The notes beneath the pieces were generated by a model that had not been told where the DNA came from, ran no database searches, and saw nothing but the letters and a program-made list of their open reading frames with translations. This document shows positions 17,099-26,900 of a DNA stretch of 64,000 bases, piece by piece; position 1 is the first letter of the stretch, and each line of letters begins with the position of its first letter. Made by a program: the position numbers and the translations under genes. Location: IMG/VR virus record IMGVR_UViG_3300025876_000018, positions 1 through 64,000 of that record; one strand, given 5' to 3'. The DNA is from a virus.

Positions 17099-19951
17099 AT
17101 GGCATCAACAGACAGAATTTTTGTAAGTCCAGGTGTATTTACATCAGAAAAGGACTTAACATTCGTAACGAGACAAGTCGGTGTTACAACGTTAGGATTA
17201 TTAGGTGAAACCCCTAAAGGTCCAGCGTTTGAGCCCGTATTTATCTCTGACTACAATGAATTTATTAGTTATTTTGGTGGTCTTAACTCTGAAAAATTTA
17301 AAGGGACGGGATTCCAAAAATACGAATTAAATTATATCGCCAAATCGTTTTTAACACAAACCAACCAACTGTATGTAAGTAGAGTTTTAGGGTTGTCGGG
17401 TTATAAGGCAGGCGATGCGTGGTCAATTACATTGGACTCCTCAGAAGATCCCGACACTGTAGGTAGTGCATCTACAGTTACCGATACGTTATTAACATAT
17501 ACTGCAGAAACTACTGGGGTACCAGTCGCGTTGGATTGGAACAACAACAATTTAGAGGCATTATATAATGATGGACAATTCACATTATCAACATTAGGGT
17601 TATTAGATACAGGACAAACTATTTCACAAACCGACCCTATATACGTTAAAACAGAATGTGACTTCAGTGGTGCAACTTTCGATATGGAAGTAACTGCAAC
17701 AGGAACAAGTGGAAGTTTTGTAACTGGTACTACAAGTGGTACGGTTGTAAGTTATACCGCAACTTGTTTAACAGACATAGATGGTAGTGTTATCGCAACA
17801 TTGAGATCGAGAGGTACATATAACGCAAATGAAGAGTTAGTTTTCGAAGTTACTGGTACTTCAGCAACAATGAGTAATACTACAAATATTGTAAATAATG
17901 CATTGGCATCGTTTACTATAGGTGGAACCGCAACGAATGGTAACGCATTTAGTTATGACGTTTCATTAGATAGAACTAAAAAGAATTATATCCCTAGAGT
18001 ATTTGGTAGTTCAGCACAAGATAAAGACACTGAATTATGGGTAGAAGAAATTTATGAAAATGTATTAGTTGATTTAATCTCTAAGAATCAAGTTAGAGGA
18101 TTAGACGTTGACTTTAATACTATCCAAACTACAGATGCAAATGATTTAGATAATTATCAAGAACAATGGAAGTCTGCGGTATCACCTTGGGTTCTCTCAG
18201 AACTAAAAGGTACTGGTTCAGGTGCAACATTACAAAGACTATTTAGATTTATTACAATATCTGATGGTAATGCAGCAAATGAAGACGTTAAATTTTCAAT
18301 TATTAATATTAAACCAGGTGATAAGACATTTGATTTACTAATAAGAAATTTTAATGATACTGATGCTAACCCATCTGTTGTAGAGAAATTTTCTAATCTT
18401 AGTTTAGATATTAACGCAACAGGATTTATTGGTAGGAAAATTGGGACAAACGATGGTGAGTTTCCGTTACGTAGTAAATATATTATGGTTGAGTTTTACG
18501 ATAGTGAGACACAATCTTCTTATTTAGAAGATCCAGATTTAGGTAACCATTTTCCTGCAGGTTTTGAGGGAGTATTAAATAGAACGTACATTGGTTCTAG
18601 AACTTCTTCTCCACCAAAAATTGAGTATAAAACACAATATACAGATTTTAATACGTCAAAATTAAGAAAAACATACTTAGGTTTAAATAGTGAAATCGGT
18701 GTAGATCAAGATTTCTTTGACTACAAAGGTAAAAACGAAGTTAATAATGGTGTTTATAGTGGGAGAACAGATGGTTTTCATTTAGACGTTAATGCTAATG
18801 GTGCAAATGTAGACTTAGGTAGTAACACATATTCACCTTCTTTACAAGTTGGGGTGTCTGCATTTACAACAGAGACTAGCATACAAACTGGACCATATAG
18901 AAAATTAGCGGCTAGGAAATTTACGTTTACACCATTCGGTGGATGGGATGGATGGGACGTTTATAGACTACAAAGAACTAATGACGATAGATATACTATA
19001 AATGGTTCTAGAGGTTCTATTGGAGAAACAAATGGGACGTTTTCTTCTTTTGTTACATCTGAAGGTGATAGTGGGATTAATTCCGATTATTACGCTTATT
19101 TAGATGGTATTTACACATATAACAATCCTGAAGCAGTTAATATTAACGTATTTGCAACACCAGGAATTGACTTAAGAGATAATATTAGTTTGGTTGAGAA
19201 TGCGGTTGATATGGTGGAAGTTGATAGGGCGGATTCGCTTTATGTGATTACTACTCCTGATACTAGTGACGGTGGTATCGTATTATCACCAAGTGAGGCA
19301 GTGGACACCATAGAAGATTCTGGTATTGATTCTAATTATTCTGCCACATACTGGCCGTGGTTACAGATGAATGATACAGAAAATAACAGATATGTATGGT
19401 TACCACCTACAGTAGAAGTTATGAGAAACATCGCCCTTACCGATAATGTGGCGTTCCCTTGGTTCGCAGCGGCTGGTTTAAATAGGGGTACAACAAACGC
19501 AATCAAAGCGAGAGTGAAACTAAAATTAGATGATAGAGATGACTTATACGAAGGTAGAATTAACCCAATGGCGACATTCTCAGATGTAGGAGTTGTAATC
19601 TTCGGTAATAAAACACTACAAGTTAAAGAAACCGCACTTAACAGAATCAATGTTAGAAGATTGTTGTTACAAGCGAGAAAACTTATTTCAGCGGTGTCAA
19701 TCAGATTGTTATTCGAACAAAATGATGATGTTGTAAGAAATCAGTTCTTAAGTTTAGTTAATCCAATTCTGGATAACATTAGAAAAGAGAGAGGTTTAAC
19801 AGACTTTAGAGTTGTATTGGATGACACACCAGAATCTATTGATAGAAACGAACTTAATGGTAGAATCTTTATTAAACCAACAAGGTCGTTAGAATTCATT
19901 TCAATAGAGTTCAATATTACTAACACTGGCGCATCTTTTGACGATATTTAA
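17099..19951 (+). CDS. Tail sheath protein, T4 gp18-like
   Basis: A 950-aa contractile sheath subunit, longer than T4 gp18 (659 aa). The N-terminus DRIFVSPGVFTSEKDLT with GVTTLGLLGETPKGPAFEPV is the standard sheath opening ('SPGV---E-D'). The C-terminal domain from about residue 770 is the conserved core: WLPPTVEVMRNIALTD, then PWFAAAGLNRG, then NPMATFSDVGVVIFGNKTL, then INVRRLLLQARKLIS. The extra length lies in the middle (about 120-300 and 480-700), where beta-rich insertions probably form protruding domains on the tail surface. The gene starts after an A-rich leader and is followed by a strong G/C hairpin, consistent with a highly expressed late gene. Confidence 0.95.
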   Translation: MASTDRIFVSPGVFTSEKDLTFVTRQVGVTTLGLLGETPKGPAFEPVFISDYNEFISYFGGLNSEKFKGTGFQKYELNYIAKSFLTQTNQLYVSRVLGLSGYKAGDAWSITLDSSEDPDTVGSASTVTDTLLTYTAETTGVPVALDWNNNNLEALYNDGQFTLSTLGLLDTGQTISQTDPIYVKTECDFSGATFDMEVTATGTSGSFVTGTTSGTVVSYTATCLTDIDGSVIATLRSRGTYNANEELVFEVTGTSATMSNTTNIVNNALASFTIGGTATNGNAFSYDVSLDRTKKNYIPRVFGSSAQDKDTELWVEEIYENVLVDLISKNQVRGLDVDFNTIQTTDANDLDNYQEQWKSAVSPWVLSELKGTGSGATLQRLFRFITISDGNAANEDVKFSIINIKPGDKTFDLLIRNFNDTDANPSVVEKFSNLSLDINATGFIGRKIGTNDGEFPLRSKYIMVEFYDSETQSSYLEDPDLGNHFPAGFEGVLNRTYIGSRTSSPPKIEYKTQYTDFNTSKLRKTYLGLNSEIGVDQDFFDYKGKNEVNNGVYSGRTDGFHLDVNANGANVDLGSNTYSPSLQVGVSAFTTETSIQTGPYRKLAARKFTFTPFGGWDGWDVYRLQRTNDDRYTINGSRGSIGETNGTFSSFVTSEGDSGINSDYYAYLDGIYTYNNPEAVNINVFATPGIDLRDNISLVENAVDMVEVDRADSLYVITTPDTSDGGIVLSPSEAVDTIEDSGIDSNYSATYWPWLQMNDTENNRYVWLPPTVEVMRNIALTDNVAFPWFAAAGLNRGTTNAIKARVKLKLDDRDDLYEGRINPMATFSDVGVVIFGNKTLQVKETALNRINVRRLLLQARKLISAVSIRLLFEQNDDVVRNQFLSLVNPILDNIRKERGLTDFRVVLDDTPESIDRNELNGRIFIKPTRSLEFISIEFNITNTGASFDDI

Positions 19952-19960
19952 AATAAAAAT

Positions 19961-19984
19961 ATGGGGGGGTTAATTTCCCCCCAT
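19961..19984 (+). terminator. G/C hairpin after sheath gene
   Basis: ATGGGGGG (19961-19968) pairs with CCCCCCAT (19977-19984), an 8-bp stem with an 8-nt loop, 10 nt after the sheath stop. It is the strongest G+C stem in an A/T-rich region. The downstream sequence is TTTATAATAA rather than a pure T run, so it may also act as a 3' stabiliser of sheath mRNA. Confidence 0.6.
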
Positions 19985-19986
19985 TT

Positions 19987-20008
19987 ATAATAATAATAAT
20001 AATAATAA
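19987..20008 (+). repeat. ATA/AAT trinucleotide microsatellite
   Basis: About seven ATA units in the leader between the sheath terminator and the ATG of the 108-aa gene at 20013. Repeat number could vary by slippage and change the leader length. Confidence 0.7.
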
Positions 20009-20012
20009 AGAG

Positions 20013-20339
20013 ATGAAAATTAAAAAAAACGGAAAAGTAATTAGATTAACAGAAAGTGATTTACGTAGAATTGCAAAAAGATATTTAAATGAAAATAAAG
20101 ACCCTAAACAGATTGTTATTGATTGTATTATGGAAAATACTACACTAAAAGATATTACAAATTTACCTGAATCATGTATAAAAATGATAACAGAAAAAGA
20201 TTATACTAAAGCGTTAGAATGTGGAACGGAAATGGATGCAAGCGACGCTAAGATGATTATTTCTAAAATTGAGCCTATCGGAAAATGTGTTATGAAGAAG
20301 ATTGGTGGTAGTGGCCCTATGGATGAAAAATTACCATAA
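20013..20339 (+). CDS. Tagged small protein, unknown function
   Basis: A 108-aa protein without a family I know. It carries the shared N-terminal tag: IRLTESDLRRIAKRYLNEN, with LTE at 12-14 and LNE at 25-27 around a basic helix. The first ten residues (MKIKKNGKVI) are nearly the same as those of the gene at 21567, although the bodies differ, so the tag is an exchangeable module. The body has four cysteines (in IDCIME, PESCIK, LECGTE and GKCVMK) and is mostly helical. A rho-independent terminator follows 20 nt after the stop. The tag suggests a protein packaged in the head and trimmed; this is inference. Confidence 0.75.
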   Translation: MKIKKNGKVIRLTESDLRRIAKRYLNENKDPKQIVIDCIMENTTLKDITNLPESCIKMITEKDYTKALECGTEMDASDAKMIISKIEPIGKCVMKKIGGSGPMDEKLP

Positions 20340-20359
20340 TATTATAAATCTAATAAATT

Positions 20360-20387
20360 AACCCCTCACATATGTGGGGTTTTTTTA
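20360..20387 (+). terminator. Rho-independent terminator
   Basis: AACCCC-T-CACATATGTG-GGGGTT followed by a run of seven Ts. The inner CACATATGTG is self-complementary and the outer CCCC/GGGG arms pair with one bulged T. It lies 20 nt after the 108-aa gene. Confidence 0.85.
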
Positions 20388-20396
20388 TGATCGGAC

Positions 20397-20406
20397 AATA
20401 TTTATA
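20397..20406 (+). promoter_or_regulatory. Late-type promoter motif
   Basis: AATATTTATA, right after a terminator and ending only 4 nt before the ATG at 20411. If it is a -10-type element, the message starts at or very near the ATG (leaderless). Confidence 0.5.
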
Positions 20407-20410
20407 ATAT

Positions 20411-20668
20411 ATGAAATTAATTATTACAGAAAAACAATTTAAAAAACTTATTTTAAAAGAAAATAAGGAATCAGATTTAAAATTATTAAGTGAATTTTGT
20501 AGTCGTTGGGGAGAACTTACCGATGTATCTAAAAACAATTTTTTAAAAGACAAAGAAAATTTAAAAAGTGATGGTTTACCATTAGATCCTTTTATGTTTT
20601 GTCAATTACCATTATCCGTTGAGTGGATAACAGATATAGAAAGAAACTTACTAAAAAAATTATTATAA
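20411..20668 (+). CDS. Tagged small protein, unknown function
   Basis: An 85-aa protein that starts with the shared tag MKLIITEKQFKKLILKEN: ITE at 5-7, basic helix, LKE at 15-17. The remaining 65 residues are helical with two cysteines (FCSRW and FCQLP) and no motif I recognise. It is the first gene of a short cluster (20411, 20673, 21567) that all bear the tag and lie between sheath and tube genes. It starts from its own promoter after a terminator. Possible internal head protein, by inference. Confidence 0.7.
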   Translation: MKLIITEKQFKKLILKENKESDLKLLSEFCSRWGELTDVSKNNFLKDKENLKSDGLPLDPFMFCQLPLSVEWITDIERNLLKKLL

Positions 20669-20672
20669 TTAG

Positions 20673-21524
20673 ATGAATATTAAACTTACAGAGTCACAAT
20701 ATAAATTATTAAAGGAATTTAAGAAAAAAGCGTATTCTTTTGATTGGGATGATAATATATTGATTATGCCCACAAGAATACATTTAGATTATAATGTTAA
20801 TAGTAATGATATTGCGGATTTAGGTAGTGAAGGTAATAAAATTTGGGTACCTGTATCAGTATCAACAGAACAATTTAGAAGTGTTAGACATAAATTAGGA
20901 AAAGACTTTAGATATCCAAACAATGATATACTAAGTGCGTTTAAAGATTTTAGAGATTATGGTGCATTTATTGAAGATACAAAAAGGGCATTAAGTTATA
21001 GAAGTTACGGACCTAGTTTTAATAAGTTTAAAGAAGCTTTAATAAGTGGTAGTGACTTTTCTATTATTACCGCAAGATCTAATCCCCCACAAGCAATAAA
21101 AGAAGGTATAAAGTTAATAATTAGAGATATGAGTTGGGGTGAACAAAAAGAGATGGAAAAGAACCTTAATGGGTTAACAATAGACGAATATTTAAATCTA
21201 CAAGATTATCATCCTGTGTCTTCAGAAGAATTCGCACAAAAGTTTGGTTTAGATAGTGTGGGGACAAATCCAGAAGAAGGTAAAAAAATTGCGTTTAAGA
21301 GTTTTGTAGATAGAATTGTGAGTCAGATATCTAAGATTAAAGATGACAAAGACTTTGAGGGTATTAGTGTTGGGTTTAGTGATGATGATGAAGGTAATGT
21401 AGAAGTTATAGAAGATTTAATTAGAAATGAATTAAAACGACTACACCCCGAAATTACTTTTACAGTTTATGATACTTCAGATCCAAAAGACACAAAAAAG
21501 AAAAGAATAATAATTAAAAAGTAA
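20673..21524 (+). CDS. Tagged HAD-superfamily phosphatase-like protein
   Basis: A 283-aa protein. After the tag MNIKLTESQYKLLKEF (LTE at 5-7, LKE at 13-15), residues 20-33 read AYSFDWDDNILIMP. This is the HAD motif I DxD-type loop with D24 as likely nucleophile and D26 as acid/base. Motif II is IITARS near 131-136. The acidic motif IV is GFSDDDEGNVEVIEDL near 232-247. These enzymes hydrolyse phosphate esters using Mg2+. The substrate cannot be told; phage relatives include nucleotide and polynucleotide phosphatases. An enzyme fused to a putative capsid-targeting peptide would be delivered with the DNA. The end is lysine-rich. Neighbours are two small tagged genes. Confidence 0.75.
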   Translation: MNIKLTESQYKLLKEFKKKAYSFDWDDNILIMPTRIHLDYNVNSNDIADLGSEGNKIWVPVSVSTEQFRSVRHKLGKDFRYPNNDILSAFKDFRDYGAFIEDTKRALSYRSYGPSFNKFKEALISGSDFSIITARSNPPQAIKEGIKLIIRDMSWGEQKEMEKNLNGLTIDEYLNLQDYHPVSSEEFAQKFGLDSVGTNPEEGKKIAFKSFVDRIVSQISKIKDDKDFEGISVGFSDDDEGNVEVIEDLIRNELKRLHPEITFTVYDTSDPKDTKKKRIIIKK

Positions 21525-21541
21525 TTTTTAATAAAAAACTA

Positions 21542-21551
21542 AATATTTATA
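21542..21551 (+). promoter_or_regulatory. Late-type promoter motif
   Basis: AATATTTATA, 15 nt before the ATG at 21567. Confidence 0.45.
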
Positions 21552-21566
21552 TAAAAATATATAATT

Positions 21567-21875
21567 ATGAAAATTAAAAAGAATGGGGAAGTTATAAATC
21601 TAACGGAGTCGGATTTAAAACGAATTGTGAAAAATAGTCTACTTAAAGAAGAAACTGTAGAATGGGATTTAGACAAAGAAAGATTAGAAAAAGATGAAAA
21701 AGATATTTTATCTATAGATAAAAGACTATCACTATTAGAAAAAGAAGTACATGGTAATATGGATGGAGAGAAGTTTACGGATCAATCATTGCAAGAACAA
21801 GTTGATTGGTTAAGTAGTGGGATGGATGAAATAGGTAAAACAGTCACTAGAATATTAAAACATATAAAATTATAA
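21567..21875 (+). CDS. Tagged coiled-coil small protein
   Basis: A 102-aa protein. The tag is INLTESDLKRIVKNSLLKEE (LTE at 12-14, LKE at 26-28), closely matching that of the 108-aa gene at 20013. Residues 33-65 form a charged heptad-like helix (KERLEKDEKDILSIDKRLSL and following), probably a coiled coil. The C-terminus is a second helix. No enzyme motif. It lies directly upstream of the tail tube gene with its own promoter motif. Function unknown; virion-internal location inferred from the tag. Confidence 0.7.
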   Translation: MKIKKNGEVINLTESDLKRIVKNSLLKEETVEWDLDKERLEKDEKDILSIDKRLSLLEKEVHGNMDGEKFTDQSLQEQVDWLSSGMDEIGKTVTRILKHIKL

Positions 21876-21902
21876 TAAAAAAATAGTTTTTTTTGAAAAC
21901 TG

Positions 21903-21912
21903 AATATTTATA
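21903..21912 (+). promoter_or_regulatory. Late-type promoter motif upstream of tube gene
   Basis: AATATTTATA, 46 nt before the tail tube ATG, followed by a leader made almost only of A and T. Confidence 0.45.
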
Positions 21913-21958
21913 TAATATACAAAGAATAACTATAATAAAAAATTAAAAAAAAGAAAAA

Positions 21959-22447
21959 ATGGCAGATTTATTAATGAGAATGCCTGTTCCTTACGAACCG
22001 TTAAGAAAGAATAGGTTTATTTTGAGATTCCCAGACGAATTAGGAATTCAAGAATGGTGGGTTTCTACAACATCAAGACCTAAATATACGAGTGATGAGG
22101 TAGAGATTCCATTTTTAAATACGTCTACTTTTGTTATTGGTAGATTTAAGTGGGAATCTATTTCCGTAACATTTAGAGACCCTATTGGGCCTTCTGCAAC
22201 ACAAGCGTTAATGGAATGGGTTCGTTTACACTCAGAATCAGTAACAGGTAGACAAGGTTACGCTGCAGGATATAAAAAAGACGTAGAATTAGAAATGTTA
22301 GACCCAACTGGTGTTGTTGTTCAGAAATGGATACTACAAGGTACACAATTAAATGACGCAGATTTTAGTGGGTTAGATTATAATTCTTCTGATTTAGCAG
22401 AAATACAGTGTACACTTCGTTTTGATAGAGCGATTAACGTATTCTAA
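21959..22447 (+). CDS. Tail tube protein, T4 gp19-like
   Basis: A 162-aa tail tube subunit, almost the same length as T4 gp19 (163 aa). Diagnostic features: the opening PVPYEPLRKNRFILRFPDELGIQEWWV, the strand VEIPFLNTSTFVIGRFKWESISVTFRDPIGPSA, the helix ALMEWVRLHSES, and the closing strands around CTLRFDRAINVF. These hexameric rings stack to form the inner tube through which DNA and possibly proteins pass. The start follows an A-rich leader; no other upstream ATG is in frame. Confidence 0.95.
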   Translation: MADLLMRMPVPYEPLRKNRFILRFPDELGIQEWWVSTTSRPKYTSDEVEIPFLNTSTFVIGRFKWESISVTFRDPIGPSATQALMEWVRLHSESVTGRQGYAAGYKKDVELEMLDPTGVVVQKWILQGTQLNDADFSGLDYNSSDLAEIQCTLRFDRAINVF

Positions 22448-22518
22448 AAAATTAAAATATTTAATTTTATAAATAAATCCTTATCATTAGTTTGGTGGGG
22501 ATTTTTTGGTTTTTGTTT

Positions 22519-22527
22519 ATATTTATA
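22519..22527 (+). promoter_or_regulatory. Late-type promoter motif
   Basis: ATATTTATA in the 116-nt gap after the tube gene, 36 nt before the ATG at 22564. A weak T-rich stretch (GGGGATTTTTTGG) precedes it. Confidence 0.4.
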
Positions 22528-22563
22528 TAATAAACACAATAAAAAAATTAAAAAAAAGATATT

Positions 22564-23901
22564 ATGAAAAAAAGATTTAATACTTTGAATGAAGAAATAA
22601 AAAGAATGAAGTCTTTGTTTACGGAAGAAAGGTTATTCGGTAATCTAGTTGGTACTGAAGGAGAAAAATATATAACAGAAGGTTCATTAAAAAATGGGTC
22701 TAAAGGAGAAGGTGTAAAAGCACTACAAACCCTTCTAGGTGTAAAACCAGTCGATGGTAAATTTGGTCCGAATACAAAAAAAGCATTAGAGAAATTTCAA
22801 AAAGAAAATAATTTAACACCTGACGGTATTGCAGGACCTAAGACTTTAGAGGCTTTTAATAAAAAAGCTGGATTAGTTAATGAAAGTGGACCCATCACTA
22901 CACATGGTATGATGGACGCCATTAAAACAATAAACAAAGTAATTGCTAACAAAACCGTTGACGTTGAGTCATTGTCGAAAAGCATTGGTATAAAGCCAAA
23001 TCCTACAGACGGAAACAAAAAGTCTACAGGTGACGGAGATGCTACACTAGATAACCCATTTGCTCAGAAAGGAGATCTAAAAAGTCAGTTAGAGAAAAAA
23101 AACAAGGAAGATAAAGATGACGGTAAAACTTCTTCCACTAAAGTTACCAAAGGTGAAGACGGTACAGAAACTACAGTTACCAAAGGTGAAGACGGTAAAA
23201 CTTCTTCCACTAAAGTTACCAAAGGATCTGATAGTGGGAAAGACTCAGAAACTGGGACATATGATGATCAGAAGGGTGAGGATGATGACGGACCTAAAAA
23301 AGCGGGAACAAATAGACAAGGTACAGAGTTTTACCAAAAAGGAAAAAGAAAAAATACCGTTAAAAGTGTTTTAGCGAGTGTTAAAAGAGATAAGGGTGAA
23401 ATTAATGATAACGTTAAAGCCTGTAAAAAAGGGATGAAAGAAATTTATAAACAAACTACTAAAATAGGTAATGCGGAGATGAATTTAACTGATGAGGAAT
23501 TAAAAGGTCTTGATTGGTGTGTTAGTACATTTAAAAATAGATTTGGTAAATTAGGTATTGGTATTGGGATGGAAGAAATGGAACAAACTTATGATTTATT
23601 AAATAGAGAAATTCCTGAATTGGAATCTTCCGTTGAGGGTGAAACATATGAAGTAAAAGATAGTGGTGGATTAACAGTTGCGAAGTTAAAGATGGTTGGG
23701 CCTGGTAAGTATAAGTTTAATGGTAGAAAGGGTTATACTATCGCATCTAAAAATAGGAAAAGTGGTAGAATGCAAATTAATAATGATTTTAAGGAATATT
23801 TTTTAAAGACATTACAAAAAGATCCTAGTACTTATAAAGTTGTAACATTACATAAAAAAACGGGTAAAAACAATGGTTTTTTCGCAATAAGAAAAAAGTA
23901 A
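22564..23901 (+). CDS. Tagged peptidoglycan-binding protein
   Basis: A 445-aa protein. Residues 1-30 are the long form of the shared tag (LNEEIKRMKSLFTEERLFGN), nearly the same as in the gene at 27646. Residues 41-100 form a PG_binding_1 domain: GSKGEGVKALQTLLG, then DGKFGPNTKKALEKFQK, then PDGIAGPKTLEAF. It is followed by a low-complexity linker with tandem repeats (about residues 185-225, KVTKGEDG units). The C-terminal half (250-445) is basic with no catalytic motif I can identify, so wall binding is supported but hydrolysis is not. It is likely a virion protein that contacts the cell wall during entry. First of four large unfamiliar genes between tube and gp26. Confidence 0.8.
   Translation: MKKRFNTLNEEIKRMKSLFTEERLFGNLVGTEGEKYITEGSLKNGSKGEGVKALQTLLGVKPVDGKFGPNTKKALEKFQKENNLTPDGIAGPKTLEAFNKKAGLVNESGPITTHGMMDAIKTINKVIANKTVDVESLSKSIGIKPNPTDGNKKSTGDGDATLDNPFAQKGDLKSQLEKKNKEDKDDGKTSSTKVTKGEDGTETTVTKGEDGKTSSTKVTKGSDSGKDSETGTYDDQKGEDDDGPKKAGTNRQGTEFYQKGKRKNTVKSVLASVKRDKGEINDNVKACKKGMKEIYKQTTKIGNAEMNLTDEELKGLDWCVSTFKNRFGKLGIGIGMEEMEQTYDLLNREIPELESSVEGETYEVKDSGGLTVAKLKMVGPGKYKFNGRKGYTIASKNRKSGRMQINNDFKEYFLKTLQKDPSTYKVVTLHKKTGKNNGFFAIRKK
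23119..23225 (+). repeat. Tandem repeat in linker of PG-binding protein
   Basis: Three imperfect units encode DGKTSSTKVTKGE, DGTETTVTKGE and DGKTSSTKVTKGS. Units 1 and 3 are identical over 35 nt with 72-nt spacing. The repeat is in frame and may vary in copy number. Confidence 0.8.
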
Positions 23902-23914
23902 TTAGACTAACGTA

Positions 23915-26900
23915 GTGGGTAAAAAAATTGTTATATCGGAATCTCAGTATAAACGTGTTTTTTTAAATGAACAAAACACTAATAATAATGTAAATCCTAA
24001 TGCAATAGACATACAAAAGTATTTAATAAAAAATGGTTATTTACCCGCATATAGATTAGAAAAAGGTAAATCTATTAGAAATGATGATGGTGATTTTGGA
24101 GATTTAAGTGCGGAAGCGTTTGCCAAATATTATTACGGTGATTTTAATAATATTAAAACTATAGAGGGGTTATATGATAAATTAAAATCTGATGGTTACG
24201 ATTTAGGTTCTAAAACAGGTAAGATTTTTGGTGTTAAGATGGTAAAAGTTTTATCTGAAATTATAAATGAGAATAAAACCGATAAAGGTATTTTTAATAA
24301 AATATGGGATTCTTGGAAGGATGGAGTTAATTGGTTAGAACAAAAAAGATTAGATATAAGTAACGTATATTTAAATAAGCATATTAAAACAAATTCTGAT
24401 GGTCAACAATTTAGAAAATGGGTTTATAAAAATGATGAAAGATTAAAAAAAGTTAACAATCTTTTTAAAAAATTAGGGTATTCTGAAAAATTTAGTAAAG
24501 TCGGTCCGATAGACAATAAATATTTTATGTCTGCATGGTACTTACTATATAGTGAATATTTAAAAAATAGTGGGTTATTTCCTGAATATGAAAAGTATTT
24601 TTATATACCTGTGGATGGGTATAGTTGGAATATCGAAGAAGATATTAATTCTGTAGAAGATGAAAATGGTGATTATATTCAAGTTACAGATGAATATTGG
24701 TATTTTGAACCGACAGATAAAAATAAATATAGAAATAGGGGTGGATGGTCTACTAGTGAATGGGTTACAAGTTATTCGAAATCGATGGGGGAACAATTGA
24801 CTGTTCAATCGATGGTACGGTTGGTGGAAAAAAGTTTTAAAAGTGCACCTGAAAAGGCAGGATATAAAAAAATGTACTGGGTAACTACAATTGGTGGATC
24901 AGTTTACGTTCCTCCTGTTAGTTCATATGAATACTTAAACGATCAAGGTGAATATGAGATAGTTAATGACACAATATCTCAACAGATGATGATGTATTCG
25001 TTTGTTGAAAGTCCTTATCCTTTAATTGAACATAATTATAAACGATTTGATGATGATACTAATACACCTGTTTTTTGGTCATATGTACCCGATACATTTT
25101 ATGAACAAGAGTATGAATACCATAAAGAAATTGGGGTGAAAGAAAAAGAAAGGGATGAAGACAGGGAAAAAGAAAGGGAAAAGGAAAAACAAAAAAACTC
25201 CTTATATAGTGATCAGAATACCTTATCAAAGGTTGATGTTGGTAATTCTTTGTATTTACCTTTTAATGATATTAATGGTGGAGATGTTAAGAATCCCAGA
25301 ACTGATAATTTGGCGACAATTAATTTAAATAGTTATATAAATGACTATAATAAATGTCTTAACCATTGGAAAAGTGTTAAAGGTACATTTAAATGGAATG
25401 GTCAGGTAATTAATATGGATCAAAAACTTTTAGATACCTATAAATTTAAAGATATTTACGATAGCAATAAAGATATTTATAATTTTGGGACTTTTGAAAC
25501 TTTTTTAGAAAATAATGCCACTACTATTTTTAACCCTTCATATATTATAAAACTTATTGGGGATATATATGAAAAAGTTTATATTTATGATCCAAATACT
25601 ATAATGTCTAGAATTTGGACAATAAAATTTTTAGAAGAAAATGGTTGTCTAACAAATGTAAATTTAAGTGGTGATTATACAGAAAGTGATTTAAAAACTG
25701 CATTAAATTATACTTATATAGCGGTTGAGAATGGTGATTGCGCTAAAGATTCTTTGAATTTAATACAACAACACTATAATAAGAATCAATCTGATTCTGA
25801 AAAAACTTTAAACGGTTTGTTAAACCTATTAGAATTTGTTGATCAATGGAACAAAAGGTTTTTAAGTCAAAAGAAAGAATATTATAAAGGCGCTTGTGAA
25901 CAATGGATTAATTCTGGTGGGTCAACATCTTGGTCAAGATTTGTAACTTCTTTTCAGGGACCTACAAAATTCATTGGGCAAAAATGGTCTGATTTTTGTC
26001 GTTACGAAGGAGGGGGAAATTGGTTATATTACCCACCTAGTTCGGATGAATATGGTAACAAAGATTATATCTTAGGTTGTGGTTGTGTAAATATGAAACA
26101 TAGTAACCCTCAAGGTTTACAAAAACACCCTAACACATTTTTTCTGTTAAACCCTTTAGCTGGGGGAGATATCCAATTAAGTACAACCAACGCAGAAGAA
26201 GGGTGGGGCAACGCAGGGGTAATAGATACAAGACCATTTTCTACAAAAGCTAAAGAATGGGCGAAGGAATGTAAATCAGATTGGCACTGTTGGGTAGATA
26301 TTGCGTCGATAGCACTTTCACTAATTGGGTGTGTCTATACAGGTGCCGTTGGGTGTATAATTAGTGGTGGTAGGTTAATGATTGCGGCAGATACTATTAA
26401 TGGGTTAGGATATACATATGAAGGTATAACTGACCCTAACAACCCTAAAAATAATGGTTGGAAATTGAATGCTGCTTTTAGTTTTATGCCAGTTATATTT
26501 AAAAGTGTTGGTAAATCTTATAAAATTTTAAAGGGAATACAAAAATCAGGTGATTTAAAAACGTTTTCAAAAATAATAAAAAATGCAGAGGGAAAGTATA
26601 GTTCTTCTGTTTGGAAGTCTATGTCTGAGGAGGGAAAGAGTAAGGCAGTTGCGGAAGCATTTCAAGAGAGTTTTAAAGATTTAAGTGGTTCACAACTATC
26701 TAAAATGCAAGAAATGTATACTCAAACTTTAAATATACTTAAGAACTCTGATTACCAAAAGTTAGTGGCGGCATTGGATGATGTTCCTTATAGTAAAGTT
26801 GGAGATTTAAATCAGTTAATGGTATTGGCATCTAAAGACGTTAAAGTTTCAAATAACGTACTTAAATTAATAAATGAAGGTAAAACATTTAATGATATTA

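Noticed and set aside
23117-23374. Lysine/leucine-rich plus-strand frame inside the PG-binding protein gene
   Set aside because: An alternative frame through the tandem repeat; low complexity and no independent start signal.
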